A stretch of 64,000 nt of DNA from Tubulanus polymorphus (GCF_964204645.1 NC_134036.1:10338704-10402703), one strand, 5' to 3'. Positions 1 through 10,432 are shown, counted from the stretch's first letter. The notes: a model not told the origin generated them from the sequence alone. Translations and numbers: made by a program.

Positions 1-88
1 TTGTCATGCTACAGTCAACATTTTAGTAGTGACTGGTTGATAAAGGTGATTTTCAAGGGAAACTGCTGAAGAAAGTTGCCCTTGGCAA

Positions 89-240
89 ATGCAATACGTG
101 AAATGTAATGAATTTCCCAAATATTTCCCTGATATGAGAATTTTTCAAATTCCCAAATATTTCCAAACCGGGAATTATTATTTCAAAATTCCCAAGTTTT
201 TCCCAATTTCCCTGTTCTGTGGGAACCATGTTAATATTGT
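89..240. repeat. AT-rich stretch with recurring TTCCCAAATATTTCC words
   Basis: Near-identical words (TTCCCAAATATTTCC, AATTCCCAA) recur four or five times in this short stretch. Such crowded subterminal words are common near the ends of hAT-like DNA transposons, but I found no matching inverted end or target duplication nearby, so the class is open. Confidence 0.35.
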
Positions 241-467
241 GCGACGGAAAATCGCACGTCGCAGTGAAATCGCTCATCAGTCGTGGGAGCTAGCGACACG
301 ATGGAAAAATAATTTTAAGCCAATCAGCGACCACCGATACATCACGTGGTACTTCCAATAAAGGATACGCTATCTATCTTCCAGGTCATTTATGAGATTG
401 TTATGAAGCTAAGATTCATTGACTTTATTTTCATGGAACATAATTACATGTAATTGAATATTTTCTC

Positions 468-641
468 TTACAAAAATATGCCACACAGCCCATAAAGCCC
501 ACGGCTGTGCCTGCTTGATATCCAACTTCGAACCAAGTATTTAGAGCGTTCGACTGAACACAACAAAATCAAATAAGCTCCCAACAAAGCATTGAAGGAA
601 TCATCCTCGATGTCTGCCATTTTGTTATCAATCGCTCTCAT
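468..641 (-). pseudogene. Possible N-terminal exon fragment of a PIF/Harbinger-type transposase
   Basis: A short open frame whose best start is an ATG at 620 (MADIEDD) or 641, closing at a TAA at 468-470. The middle reads SKYLVRSWISSRHSRGLYG. This resembles the arginine- and tryptophan-rich segment (RRxWVxPW...RxxxGxY) that opens many PIF/Harbinger transposases just before the catalytic part. No catalytic DDE segment follows downstream on this strand, so at most this is a detached first exon. The resemblance is by eye and short. A chance open frame is a real alternative. The intact Harbinger transposase at 46-47.6 kb lacks this exact segment, so the two are not close copies. Confidence 0.3.
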
Positions 642-783
642 CGCCGCTCGCAAGTCGCATGCACGTGCACACAGTCCCTGGTTTTACCCATCATTGGATA
701 ATGAATCGCACGCGATTGCTAATCGCTGCGACCGGCGATCGATCGTCACTCATCTGCGCTCCGCTAAGGATAAGTTCTTATGA

Positions 784-2330
784 ATGTATTTTGGTAACAA
801 CTTTTTATTGAAAATGGAATAGAAAAATTAATTTGAAAAACCTATCAAACTCTAATTGATTTTATTAAAACAATTTGATATGAAGTCGCCCATTATGAGA
901 GCGGGTTCGAATCCTATAGTAGTGATCAATCGATGGGAAACCTTCAACCCTACACCCCCTTCTGCGAGTTAGCCTCTAATTGAAGCAACCATCGAAATTT
1001 TGAGATGCTCTACCTGCTATGCAAACAAGTCAAAATAAATTAACTACCAACATTGTCATTTAATCATGTTTAGATTAATTTCTTGCTTTTGACTTTCGAT
1101 GTACATCAGACTCTTCTCAAACTAGGTCCATTTAAGAATAAGTATTCCTTCACCTACATCGGCCATATAGTCCAACTCGGATAAGTCGTATTCTAGTTTA
1201 ATTTACTCAGTTCTATGTCATTTGGATTACTCGCTAACGTAATGATCGTCCCAGCTATTGACAACTTAAGCGACTTCGACTTTACAGGACCCTCTTGTTT
1301 TGAAAAAAAATATTCAAGTTACTCTTTGGTTCAAAAACTATATATTTCATTACATTTGTCCTCTAGTCTCTTCTGCAGTTGGAATTAACCCTTTTGTCAT
1401 CTCTGGCTGTACATGCACAACAGTAACTATGGATCCCAGCTGTTTCTTAAGACTCAAAGGACCTGAATAAATATGTTACTGACTTGAAATCCATGTACAG
1501 TCGACTCAATCCAATGGAAACTTCCTTCAATGCTTCCGACATTTGTGATACAGTATAACTCACTTTTTTCTGATGTCTAGGGACTGTCCAGATTTCTCTG
1601 AATAATGAACAATAGTTTACATAGTTTCTGATTGATAGTACCAATAATTTCATCCCGACTAAGTAAAAATCTGGATTTCAATATCAGAATTAAGTGAGTT
1701 CTACCGCATTTCAGAATTAAATTCTACAAATCCTTGATAAGGTTACTGAGGTTATATTAAACCTCATCAAATTTTGACAGCCAATAATCGATCAGGATGC
1801 CATCTATTGCACGGAATAGGATCAGAACAAATGGACAAATTCATAGAAATACTATGGAAATTGTCAATTTACCTGGAGGTAAACATGGGATGAACCTATT
1901 TCAGCTGGATTCAACTACCCGCTTTTTGAACATGGGATGTTAGAAATTTTAAAATTTTGAGTGGCATTAGTTATAAGAAAATAAGAGTTTTTGGATCTAG
2001 ACCAAAACTTCTGGCAGGCAATTTGAGAAACAGCTCCTTTCCACATTTCTATTACAAACACGCTTTATCTAGATTTTGACCTGATTTGGATACTGATTGT
2101 GGTTCACCTATAAGTAAAATATTCAATTCTAAATTTCTCAAAAGAAGACTGATTCTATGATCCAAATTAACCTGGCTTTGACTATACAATAGTCCTTAAA
2201 GGTTGAATCAGTAACTAATTCAGGCAAATCCACTAGTTTAAGAGACACCAGTATCAAGATTATATTCAACATCAGAAAACCATGTATTTTCAAAATTATA
2301 GATCCGTAAAAACAGAACTTTATTTGGAAA
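784..2330. other. Intergenic AT-rich DNA, no gene seen
   Basis: No open frame with a convincing composition or splice pair was found. A B-box-like word (GGTTCGAATCC) sits at about 903-914, but no A box or tRNA fold was found upstream, so no tRNA or SINE is called. Confidence 0.5.
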
Positions 2331-3065
2331 AAACAGTTGATATAATGACAAATAAAAGTTCATTGTTACTTTTATACTTATCCGCCGGATATCTTTAACC
2401 AACTTATGAGCAACTGGCCCCTGGATGTATATAAAAACCTATTCATCTATGTTTACCCATTCAGGCACACTATCTGAAAATCTTCGCTTCACATTTAAAT
2501 GCAAAGTTTAACATTTTACCAAATTTCTCAACGCTGACGATTTGTTCGATCGATAGCTTTTACACACTCTTTCCACACTATCTCCATAGTAGCTGGTGGA
2601 CATGGGAAGTAAGTAGAACGATAATAATTAATTTCATAAGGCAATACCTGGGGCCAGTTGTTCAAAAGTTGGTTAAAGCTACCAAGTGGACTGTTGACAT
2701 GAAGACAAATAAAAGTTTATTGTTACTGTTTTATTTATCTGCCGGTTATCTTTAACCAACTTTTGAGCAACTGGCCCCTAGATGTATATAAAAACCTCAT
2801 ATGAAAGAGTACTAAAATATCAAAAAGCTTTTTACTAAAATATCAAAAAGCTTTTTACTAAAACAAGCAGCCCTTGCCTGATAACTCTATTCATCTATGT
2901 TTACCCATTCAGGCACACTATCTGAAAATCTTCGCTTCACATTTAAATGGAAAGTTTAACATTCTACCAAATTTCTCAAACGCTGACGATTTCTTCGATC
3001 GATAGCTTTTACACACTCTTTCCACACTATCTCCATAGTAGCTGGTGGACATGGGAAGTAACTAA
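2331..3065 (-). repeat. Partial tandem duplication of the 3' end of the BEN-domain exon
   Basis: About 2331-2630 and 2690-3065 are two diverged copies of one stretch. Both contain the tail of the BEN-domain exon (2452-2620 and 2898-3062), and both carry the sequence around TTTAACCAACTT...GAGCAACTGGCCCC with the following GATGTATATAAAAACCT. The downstream copy (in gene direction) has a few substitutions and no open frame. The second copy also holds a short 2x tandem of about 27 bp, ACTAAAATATCAAAAAGCTT (2811-2860). Confidence 0.75.
2650..2778. mobile_element. 129-bp MITE with about 29-bp terminal inverted repeats
   Basis: The left end GGGGCCAGTTGTTCAAAAGT and the right end, read in reverse GGGGCCAGTTGCTCAAAAGT, match over about 29 bp with one mismatch and enclose about 70 bp. 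A right-end-only partner copy lies at about 2331-2425. The GGGGCCAGTTG start and the very small size fit a nonautonomous cut-and-paste element, perhaps Harbinger-related. A clean target duplication could not be fixed. Confidence 0.65.
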
Positions 3066-3918
3066 AACATTTTTCTTTGATGTATGCTATTTTTCTATCA
3101 TCTAATTTTGCCTTACGCTGTAAGCCATTTACATTTCTATTGACGATATTACTGACATCTGGAAATAAAATTGTTTTCAGTTTAGCAACAAATGCCGTTC
3201 TAGAATGTTTACTTTTGTCGAACATAATCTTCGAAATTTCAGATGAAATATATTCATAATTCGAATCTAAACTTTTGATTATTGACGAATGATTGGGCGT
3301 ATAAGAGATCATCCCGATATTGAAATGATTTTCTTCATTAGGACCAGACCTATCGATTGTTGATGATGACTCACTCAGAGATTCTAAGATAACTTCCGAA
3401 TTATTGCTATCATTTATGTGTAATGGTGCAAATGGTGTGCTCGCGTGACAATAGTTTGGGGAAGAAAAATTAATACAACTACCGGGATACTGCGTCGGGA
3501 TACTACTTGTATGAGTAGTTGAAGTTGATGGCTTTGTGGTTATAGATAGGCAAGGCGGAATATCTAAGAGGGAGTCACCAAAATCGAAATCTGATCCTAA
3601 ATCGGACTCTACAGATGGTTCATCTGCTGATTGATTTCTTGGATCTGGCAACGATATATTTTTAGAATTAGACACAATATCAAGACATTTTTGCCCAATT
3701 TCCAGTAATAAATCCATTTTTGAGTTGGTGACCTTAAGTTGATTTATTATCTGCACGTCATTGCTCTTGTTTTGGAAATCCTCAACTTTAGTTTTTACTT
3801 GTTTTAGCTCCGTTTCTGAGAGATTAACTTTAAGGGGGCTATCTTGCAGTATCATCTTCTTGATATCTTCTTCTGTAACAGATGAAGTATCAGCACTGCC
3901 ACTTGCCACAATCGACAC
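2956..3918 (-). CDS. Terminal exon of a BEN-domain protein
   Basis: A 320-residue open frame that starts directly after a splice acceptor (TTATTTTTAG, minus strand, ending at 3919), so it is best read as the last coding exon. The first codon here is GTG, not a true start. Roughly residues 10-70 are a charged, probably helical stretch; 80-220 is a Ser/Thr/Asn-rich linker; the last 90 residues look like a BEN domain. Visible BEN features are the KLKTILFPDVSNIV segment, the NVNGLQRKAKLDDRKIAYIK segment, and the closing W-K-E-C-V-KAIDRRNRQRLRN. BEN domains bind DNA or chromatin and often act as repressors in the nucleus. The last part is duplicated just downstream. Upstream exons were not found. 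It may be a host gene or a domesticated or transposon-linked copy. Confidence 0.6.
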   Translation of the reverse strand: MSIVASGSADTSSVTEEDIKKMILQDSPLKVNLSETELKQVKTKVEDFQNKSNDVQIINQLKVTNSKMDLLLEIGQKCLDIVSNSKNISLPDPRNQSADEPSVESDLGSDFDFGDSLLDIPPCLSITTKPSTSTTHTSSIPTQYPGSCINFSSPNYCHASTPFAPLHINDSNNSEVILESLSESSSTIDRSGPNEENHFNIGMISYTPNHSSIIKSLDSNYEYISSEISKIMFDKSKHSRTAFVAKLKTILFPDVSNIVNRNVNGLQRKAKLDDRKIAYIKEKCFSYFPCPPATMEIVWKECVKAIDRRNRQRLRNLVEC

Positions 3919-3965
3919 CTAAAAATAACACGGACGCAATGATATAATATAGGTCATTAATTACG

Positions 3966-5194
3966 GGTGCAGGGCCACTGTGTCCACTTGGGAAGTTGAT
4001 TAAAATGATATGCTAAGAATCCAATGTACATGTATATCCATTGCAAATTTAAATAACTATGGTTTCAAGGACGCCGAGTCCATGGAAGTGGTTTGAAATG
4101 CTAAACAATCAGAAACTTGGTGAATATTTCAATATTCTACGCCCCCTGGTGATTATATTAAGAAAGCAATGACCTTCCAACTCACCACAATCATAGAAAA
4201 TGTCATGAGCTACAATTTAAAAATTCATTATGGTTACAAAATATGTCTGGGTACAAATATAATAGGAAGATACTAAGTTATTCGCTATTCAACGCCCCCT
4301 GGTTACCATATACAAAAACCATCAACCTTGAAACTCAAACACAATCATACAACATGCTATGAGCTACAACTTTGCAATTGATTGTAGTTACAAAATATCC
4401 ATAGGTAACAATATAAATAGGCAAATTGTATAAAATTCAATATTCAACTCCCCTGGTGGTGAGAACAACAACCTGGATAACCCCAATTCCACGTGCGGAG
4501 ATGAATACTACAACAGTGATACTATTCATTCAATATCAAGACTATAAACTTGTCGATAATTTCCTCCAAAAACCTTTTCGTGAGGACTGATGACACTAAG
4601 ATGGCTGTCGATTGCGTCACGCTTGACTGATCAAAGAATCTGTTTGACATGTTGACATGTTTAAGAGCCCTTCTCCTTAGGTATAACCATCGCGAATTTC
4701 AATGAAAAAATGGCAAATCATTCGGAAGATGCAAATCATTCGGAAGATACAGGTCTTGGAATTCAGGGCAAAAATGACCTTTTTGGGCACAAAAAAGGTC
4801 ACAGGACGGTCCTCTTGGGTCTGATCGACCCAATTTTTTCCTATACTGATGCATCATAGGGGGAAACAAACATATATGAAAGATCAAGATAAATGCTCAA
4901 AGCGTTTTCAATATTTCCCTTGAAAACTTCAAAATGTGTAAAAAGTGCTGATTTTGGCGAACAACAATGGCTGGCAGTCGGCCATCTTCTGATTGGCCTG
5001 ATTCTGATCGGGCCAGTTTTCGGGCAGAAGATGTATCTAGGGTAGATACCTGTATAAACCAAAGATCAAGAAGATCCATTGAAGGGTCTTCAAAACTTCC
5101 CAAAATAACTGGATTCCGTCTACGGACGGACGGACGGACGGACGGACGAAAAGTGAAAGCAATAGCCCGCTGGGACTAAAGTCCCAAGTGGGCT
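3966..5194 (-). mobile_element. Helentron-like (HINE) nonautonomous element, reverse orientation
   Basis: The 5' end, with hairpin AGCCCACTTGGGACTTTAGT...GGGCT, is at 5165-5194 read on the minus strand, and the decayed 3' end is at 3966-3995. Inside are a GGAC microsatellite (5124-5150), the arm with the AAGATGGC-type words, and three diverged core repeats each ending in CGCCCCCTGGT or a close variant (about 4140, 4291, 4447). It belongs to the same family as the better preserved copies at 17508, 20011 and 24703. Confidence 0.7.
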
Positions 5195-5402
5195 AAAAAG
5201 AGGCTTTGTTAAGCAATTGGTAAAATATCCGAATATTTTTTTTAGCTTAAATTTCTGAAAAACTATATAAATTATGCTAATTAGGTCACGTGATGCACAT
5301 AATTAGTATAAAAATTGATTCTTATATCACCAAAATGTTTGCCCACTACATTGCTCTCTGTGGTATAGTACCCCTTTCATAACACTTCTGTATCTGTATA
5401 CC

Positions 5403-5520
5403 AGGGCTCGGTTTTATAGTGGTATCAACTTTAACCGGGGGGTTAACTCATTGTAAATGAATTGAGTAAACCCCCGGGTTATAGTTAATACAAGTCTATA
5501 AAACTTGCCCCAGGGGTTTT
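5403..5520. mobile_element. Foldback MITE of about 118 bp
   Basis: The two arms are inverted copies: GGCTCGGTTTTATAGTGGT...AACCGGGGGGTTAACTCA on the left, and on the right GGCAAGTTTTATAGACTTG...AACCCGGGGGTTTACTCA read in reverse. The whole unit can fold into one long imperfect hairpin. No coding content. Confidence 0.5.
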
Positions 5521-5729
5521 AGTAAAATTACAAAAAAATTCTATTTCTGCTAAGTATGGTCAGTACTGAAAGGATTAAGATTAAGATTAATAATTGTAAG
5601 ACCGGTGGTATTATAAAGATTTTATGTCCCACCTGTACAGCGCCCCCTAAAGGTCAAGTGGGGAAAACGGCTCTATAACTCAGAGATGCTAGGGCCAAAG
5701 TACCAAAATTCCGGAATTTAGAACGAGGG

Positions 5730-6107
5730 TCAGAAAAATTCTCCCCCAGGAAAAATTTTGCGTTTTTGCATCACCGGAGATGCAGTATCACGATCGGCAT
5801 CTTTCATCTGAAAATACGACGGCAGGCATTCGTTGTGCTTCACATCCCTCGCTGCCTTCTTATGCCGCGCGCTATCCGGGTGACGAAGAATATCTTTTTT
5901 CTCGCCACTACCGTATTTGACCTGGTCTTTACAAACGACGCAGTACGCCACGCCAGCTAAGTCTAACTTACGAATGTAGTTCGATAAGTAGTCCCCGTTA
6001 CTGTCCTTACACTCTAGCCAGTGCCAGTTAAATTTATTTTTTATACCGCTGTCAATTGCCTTTATATCGGCCGACTCCCGACTGACAATCTTTCCGTGCG
6101 TGCTCAT
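5730..6107 (-). CDS. Zinc-finger N-terminal fragment of a transposase-like protein
   Basis: Starts at an ATG at 6107 (MSTHGKIVSRE) and runs 125 residues. About residues 27-85 hold a module with WHWLECKD, YLSNYIRKLD, then C-V-V-C and, about 20 residues on, H-P-D-S-A-R-H. The C-x2-C...H-x5-H pattern is a BED/TTF-like zinc finger of the type found at the front of hAT-like and related transposases and their domesticated relatives. After about residue 100 the frame runs into the element's own terminal sequence and stops, so the catalytic part is missing. It lies wholly inside the 5681-6534 element. It probably bound element ends when intact. As it stands it could at most encode a DNA-binding fragment. 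Confidence 0.5.
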   Translation of the reverse strand: MSTHGKIVSRESADIKAIDSGIKNKFNWHWLECKDSNGDYLSNYIRKLDLAGVAYCVVCKDQVKYGSGEKKDILRHPDSARHKKAARDVKHNECLPSYFQMKDADRDTASPVMQKRKIFPGGEFF

Positions 6108-6190
6108 TTTGCAGACCGTCCCGCTTGACAGCTGCAGGCAAAAAGAAAGTTACAAAGCTGCGTGCCTCAGGAAATAGCACGCGCATTGTT

Positions 6191-6229
6191 ATAATTAAGA
6201 TGATATTTATTAAATATCATCTTAATTAT
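6191..6229. repeat. 39-bp near-perfect palindrome
   Basis: Arms of 19 bp (ATAATTAAGATGATATTTA and its exact reverse complement) are separated by one T at 6210. The palindrome sits inside the 5681-6534 element. It would form a very stable cruciform or RNA hairpin, or it may be the joined ends of a smaller foldback element. Confidence 0.9.
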
Positions 6230-6589
6230 TACCACGTGCATCTTCACATTGTTGGCCGTCAGCGGGACGATGTACAACGGCGCGTAAAGATAATTGGAAA
6301 TGGCGTCACAACAGTGGCGCTCCACCTACGCACGCACAGATACCACAGATTTCCTCGGAAACGGAGACCAAGATAAAATAACACAGAAGCGACGACGAGT
6401 ACAAGCAAACGAACGCTTTTACGGTCCGTGCCATTACTGGTCGCCGCGAGGAATTCTCACCAAATTTCCGGAATTGACATCGGCGATCCTAAATTTCCGG
6501 AATTCCGGATATTTCCGGAAAACTAGCATCTCTGATAACTACTTAGTGCTTGGCCTATTTTAGCTTCATACAGTTTGATCAAGATCAGA

Positions 6590-7205
6590 AAAGAACTGTA
6601 GCACTAGTACCAAATTGAAGCAAAAGTTGACGGACGGACGACAACGGATGATCTACCAAACCCATCAGCTCCACTGAACTTCAGTTGCAGCAGCGCTAAA
6701 AGTTTTAAGAATGGACAAATGACCTTGAAACTCACAACAACGAGAGAATATGTCATGCGCTACAATTTTGCAACTGATTTTTGTTACATAATTGATACAA
6801 ATATCAATAAATAAATTCTATATAATGTAATACATTCACTCCACAAACTCGCTTCCACCAGCCCCCTGGCCTCACGACGAATGATTTCATTACTGCCGCT
6901 TTTGCGCATGACGTCATATATCGATTTGCAAAATACTTTGTTGTTTGGTTAAATGTTCGCTGATTGGTCCATTTAACGGGAATTCCAACAGAAGCTTATG
7001 TCGTTTGTAAGGCCTACAAGCACTGTGATTGGCCCGAACTGATTCTGGTCTGCTTGTAACGACTCCAACGACTCCTGAGGTCAAGGAGTTCGGGGAATGG
7101 CTAAACTAAATCAAGCCAATCCATTGAACAAAACTTCGGAAAATAACTGGAATTCCGTCTGCACAGATGAACGGACGAAAAGTGAATGCAATGCCCCGCT
7201 GCGAC
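6590..7205 (-). repeat. Broken fragments of the Helentron-like repeat family
   Basis: 6590-6840 holds GACGGACGGACGAC and a core-repeat piece (GCGCTACAATTTTGCAACTG). 7080-7205 holds the family's ...AATAACTGGAATTCCGTCTG... arm with CGGACGAAAAGTGAATGCAATG. Both are on the minus strand and heavily decayed. The DNA between them shows nothing else. Confidence 0.5.
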
Positions 7206-7256
7206 TTAGGTGGTCTAATCAGCAATAAATTCATTGAGATGAAAAACACGTGCCTT

Positions 7257-7629
7257 TTAACTTAAGCAGCATCCTACCTTCTTCTTCTTTTTGGGGGGTT
7301 GATTTAGTTTTGCACTGCTAGTGTAAAGTGCATCCTCTTCATCGATGGTGTAGAAATCATTATATCTGCTGTTAGTCTTTGTTGTCCCAGACTTTCCGAC
7401 AATAGTTTTTATTCGTTCGTAAGGGACTGATTCCCTGATTGAAGAAGCAAGAATTACTTCACCTTTAAACGGATCGTTTGATATAATTTTGTCGTGCATA
7501 TCGTGCGAATCATCCTCCCGGCGGTAGGTGATGCCATCATCTTTGAGGAGTCTTGCCAGGTCTAATCTATTCACTTTGAGTGTATTCCTTGCGATCAATC
7601 TTTCTTCTTCTGGCTCTCTAATGTGATCT
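7257..7629 (-). CDS. Terminal exon encoding a polybasic, CAAX-like C terminus
   Basis: An open frame follows a good acceptor (CATTTACTTTTAG, minus strand). It enters with 2 bases of a split codon and then reads HIREPEEERLIARNTLKVNR, so it is a last exon rather than a complete gene. It ends KKKKKVGCCLS and stop. The run of five lysines followed by Cys-Cys-Leu-Ser at the exact C terminus is the layout of prenylated, membrane-anchored small GTPases and other CAAX proteins. The body (about 118 residues, acidic and basic patches, no G motifs) is not a GTPase and I do not recognise it. Upstream exons were not found. If real, the product is expected at the inner face of a membrane. Confidence 0.4.
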
Positions 7630-7815
7630 AAAAGTAAATGAGAAATTCCCTAGTTGTACTTCTGATTGGCTAAGTTTTCATTTCTAACCGCCACAAACAC
7701 CGATTTATAACACAGGGGCTTGTAAACTGGCTTGGATTTTACTTTGGGGTTGTTGATAATCTCGCGAGAATGGCACTAAAATTTAAACAGCAAATAAATT
7801 TGAAATAATACAGAA

Positions 7816-8045
7816 ATACCTTGCTGCATGCGCAGCAACTTTCCGAAGTTCATGATCAGTTCAAGTTCAATTGATTTTTCATTTTAAAAATTCTGTCACA
7901 CGAATACAATTAGTAGAATTACATAGATAGATAAGAAAATCAATAATTTTTGTACTGACATAAAAAGAAAACTATAATATCTGCTACATACTTTGATTGA
8001 CAGCTCACGAGAGCTCGGAAAGTTGCTGCGCATGCGCAGTGGTAT
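7816..8045. mobile_element. 230-bp MITE whose ends contain NRF1-like GCGCATGCGC words
   Basis: Left end ATACCTTGCTGCATGCGCAG and right end, read in reverse, ATACCACTGCGCATGCGCAG match imperfectly and then share GCAACTTTCCGA. The interior is AT-rich and noncoding. The right end holds the fully palindromic TGCGCATGCGCA, which is the NRF1 binding consensus, so copies could act as promoters. Confidence 0.5.
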
Positions 8046-8891
8046 CCACCGCATCAATACACTCACAGGCAAATACGTTTCATGCCTTGTTATTTTTATA
8101 TAGTAAAGCGTCACGCCCGCCAATACTGGTCCTTAATGGCCAATTGTTTATCGGAACTTTATAAGTTAAAAAAAGAATACCTCATCCAGTTAAAAAAAGT
8201 TCACGCAGGTTCATTTCAGCAGCGTACTAACATGACCCACTTTTGAAAAACTGACATTCAATGACATGTAGTGACGCCTGCGCACTCGACTGCTTTCTGG
8301 ACTTAGAGAATTTCAGAGAATTTTCCCAACACATACATCATGCGCATGCGTTAAAAATGGAGACATTGGAAACATTACGGTTTTTGCCCTCAATGCTGCC
8401 ATGTTTGTCACTTCAACAGTTTTTTGAGGCGACTAGCCAAATGTTTTTAGTTACTACTGTCATCAAAACATACTTTGGATTATAAATGTATGCCATAACA
8501 ACAGTCAACATCCATCGGATTAAAGAACAGTAAGTTTGAGGGAGGTTGATTGTGTTTTAAGGGCTGAAATAGATGCTCAAAGCTTCGGTCGTCCAAGTAA
8601 AAATTCGGGACAAAAATTAACCTCTATATGACACTTTGCCTGGCCCTAGACGTTGTTTCAAGAACAATGGCTAGATACTAGACTAAGAAATACCTTGTGT
8701 TCATATTCTTTAGCCAATTTATCCGCTAAAAGAACTAAAATTACCCGGTAATTGGTCATTTCCTGAAATTTTCAAAAACAAATCAAATCGTCGGAAGGAA
8801 AGCCTCGAGCGAATACCAGTGCCCTCTACAGGGAATTCCCACGAAGTAACAATAAACGTACGTAGTACGGTTCGAATCCCAAATACTGTAT
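8046..8891. other. Intergenic DNA
   Basis: No supported gene. A GCGCATGCG word lies at 8341-8349. A B-box-like word GGTTCGAATCCC sits at 8869-8880, right beside the left target duplication of the next element, but without an A box or tRNA fold. Confidence 0.4.
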
Positions 8892-9099
8892 GTATAATCA
8901 GGGAAGTGTGATGAGATGGAATACGGACGCTTTTAATTGCCGGATGTAGGCTATTCAATTCAGCCCGTACATCAAAGGTTACCGCAACAGCAGTAAGCTA
9001 CGCTTATCGAGTGTGTGTTACCAGCTGAACACCAGTCAACATCAACTTTGATTTGGTCGCAGAACAACCCGCAATAGTTTTAGCCCGATAAATGTTCTG

Positions 9100-9223
9100 C
9101 GATCGATACTACGCATGCGCACTGCAGTTCATTGAACAACGTGGAAGTGGCTGTGTATACACATATTTTTCTTTAGAAAATCGGTTGAAATTCAACAATT
9201 TCTCGTAAAATTTGTCCAAAAAG
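9100..9223 (+). promoter_or_regulatory. Promoter and noncoding first exon of the transposon gene
   Basis: ACGCATGCGCAC at about 9112-9123 matches the NRF1 promoter consensus. The region ends at a good splice donor (AAG then GTATGT at 9224). The intron 9224-9598 ends in TTTTCTTGTTTTTAG, two bases before an ATG. The exon start is not fixed. Confidence 0.45.
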
Positions 9224-9598
9224 GTATGTATTTTTATTCTTCTATATCTCCGAAACCCGGTATCGGAACATTAAGTATTTATATTGTGATTAAAGTCTGT
9301 TTTTATGTGTTAAACATATGTTTTTGCCAGTTCGTTCCAATTCCGGGTTTAGCGTTATTTGGGCCTTGAAGATGTCAAATATTTCGGCCCAGACTCGCGC
9401 AGCTTTCGTTTCTGACGTCATGTTGCTATGTTACGACACAAACATATACACGAAGTGATCTTTAAAATGTGTATTTACTACATAATAATGTTACTTAATA
9501 ACGCTTACATTAGGCCTACAAGTTATTGTCCCCCATATAAACCAAGTTGCCTAAATAGCATCAGCAATCTCATTTAATTAACCTTTTCTTGTTTTTAG

Positions 9599-9745
9599 TC
9601 ATGGATCTTTGTCGATTGTGTGGAAAAAATGCGAAACCTCCGGATCGTCGTCCTATCGATAAAAATAATTTCAAAAGCCATGTGAAGGAGTTGTTCAACA
9701 TTGATTTTGATGATGATACTGAACAGTACCCGATATATATCTAAT
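9599..9745 (+). pseudogene. Zinc-binding N-terminal exon, interrupted by a frameshift
   Basis: The ATG at 9601 lies just after the acceptor at 9597-9598 and gives MDLCRLCGKNAKPPDRRPID..., an N terminus with a C-x2-C pair. An acidic stretch (IDFDDDTEQYP) follows, then the frame closes at a TAA at 9742. One frame over, from about 9740, comes NMCRVKLQKWRKNKN and a basic tail to about 9930. The spacing of C-x2-C, then NMC...KLQKW, looks like one zinc-binding module split by a one-base shift within an AT run (TATATATC). The frame may be broken in the genome or by a sequencing error in the run. It lies inside the 8899-11046 element and is probably its DNA-binding N terminus. Family not recognised. 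Confidence 0.4.
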
Positions 9746-10293
9746 ATGTGTCGTGTCAAATTACAAAAATGGCGTAAGAACAAAAACGTTAAAAAAACTG
9801 TCCCTGTGACTATCAAATTAAAACAATGGACATGTAAACCACTGGTTAATTCCAAGTCTGGACGGCGACGTATTTGTAGTCAAAATTTTATCGATCGATT
9901 TTCCATAATGTACTGCTGCCATTCCATTTGAACTGAATTTAAATACTCGATGGTTAATCACTTCAGTCATAGCCTTTTCCAAATATATAGTGTTCCTGCG
10001 AAAATAATAATAATGATTATTATTTTAACATGTACTTATCTGGATTTTTTATATTATGTTTATATATTATTTTCTGTATTCGTTTATTATTTTATAACCT
10101 AAAAGGATTGTATTGATTATAAAAATAAATGTAAAAAATACCTGTATGTGTGTTTTCTCGTGTTCAGATCGCAGTCTCTGGTCAGCTGAGCCTGAGAAGT
10201 AGCTATATGAAAAAGAAAAGGAAAGAATAAAGTGCCTGCAATTAGGTGGAAACTATTCCGATATTTCATTGATTCAAAAGGAATAAAACTCAC

Positions 10294-10432
10294 TAGAATC
10301 GGCCGAATTAGTTGATCCTGATCCAGAGGATTCCCTTAATATTTCCGTATCGATCTGAACCAATTCGTCACAATCAAAGAATAGTTCGTCAAAATCGTCA
10401 TCATTTATAATTTCGTTGACAACCGTTGCCAT
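10294..10432 (-). CDS. Short acidic first coding exon
   Basis: Starts at an ATG (10430-10432) giving MATVVNEIINDDDFDELFFD, continues through a Ser/Gly-rich end, and stops at a strong donor (GTGAGT at 10288-10293). It has 46 codons plus one base. The composition (Asp/Glu plus Phe) is like an acidic activation segment. It points left, toward the zinc-finger exon, which is on the other strand, so the element may carry two opposed genes. No family recognised and no downstream exon found. Confidence 0.35.

Larger units (their letters stand above)
5681..6534 (-). mobile_element. 854-bp DNA transposon remnant, 12-bp ends, 6-bp target duplication
   Basis: The ends CAGAGATGCTAG (5681-5692) and CTAGCATCTCTG (6523-6534) are exact inverted copies, flanked on both sides by ATAACT (5675-5680 and 6535-6540). 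Both ends continue into TTCCGGAATT-rich subterminal sequence. The interior carries a minus-strand zinc-finger open frame and a 39-bp palindrome but no transposase core. The CAGAG start suggests hAT-like, but hAT usually makes an 8-bp duplication, so the superfamily is uncertain. Confidence 0.75.

Noticed and set aside
903-914. B-box-like word at the left end of the window
   Set aside because: No A box at the right distance and no acceptor-stem pairing.
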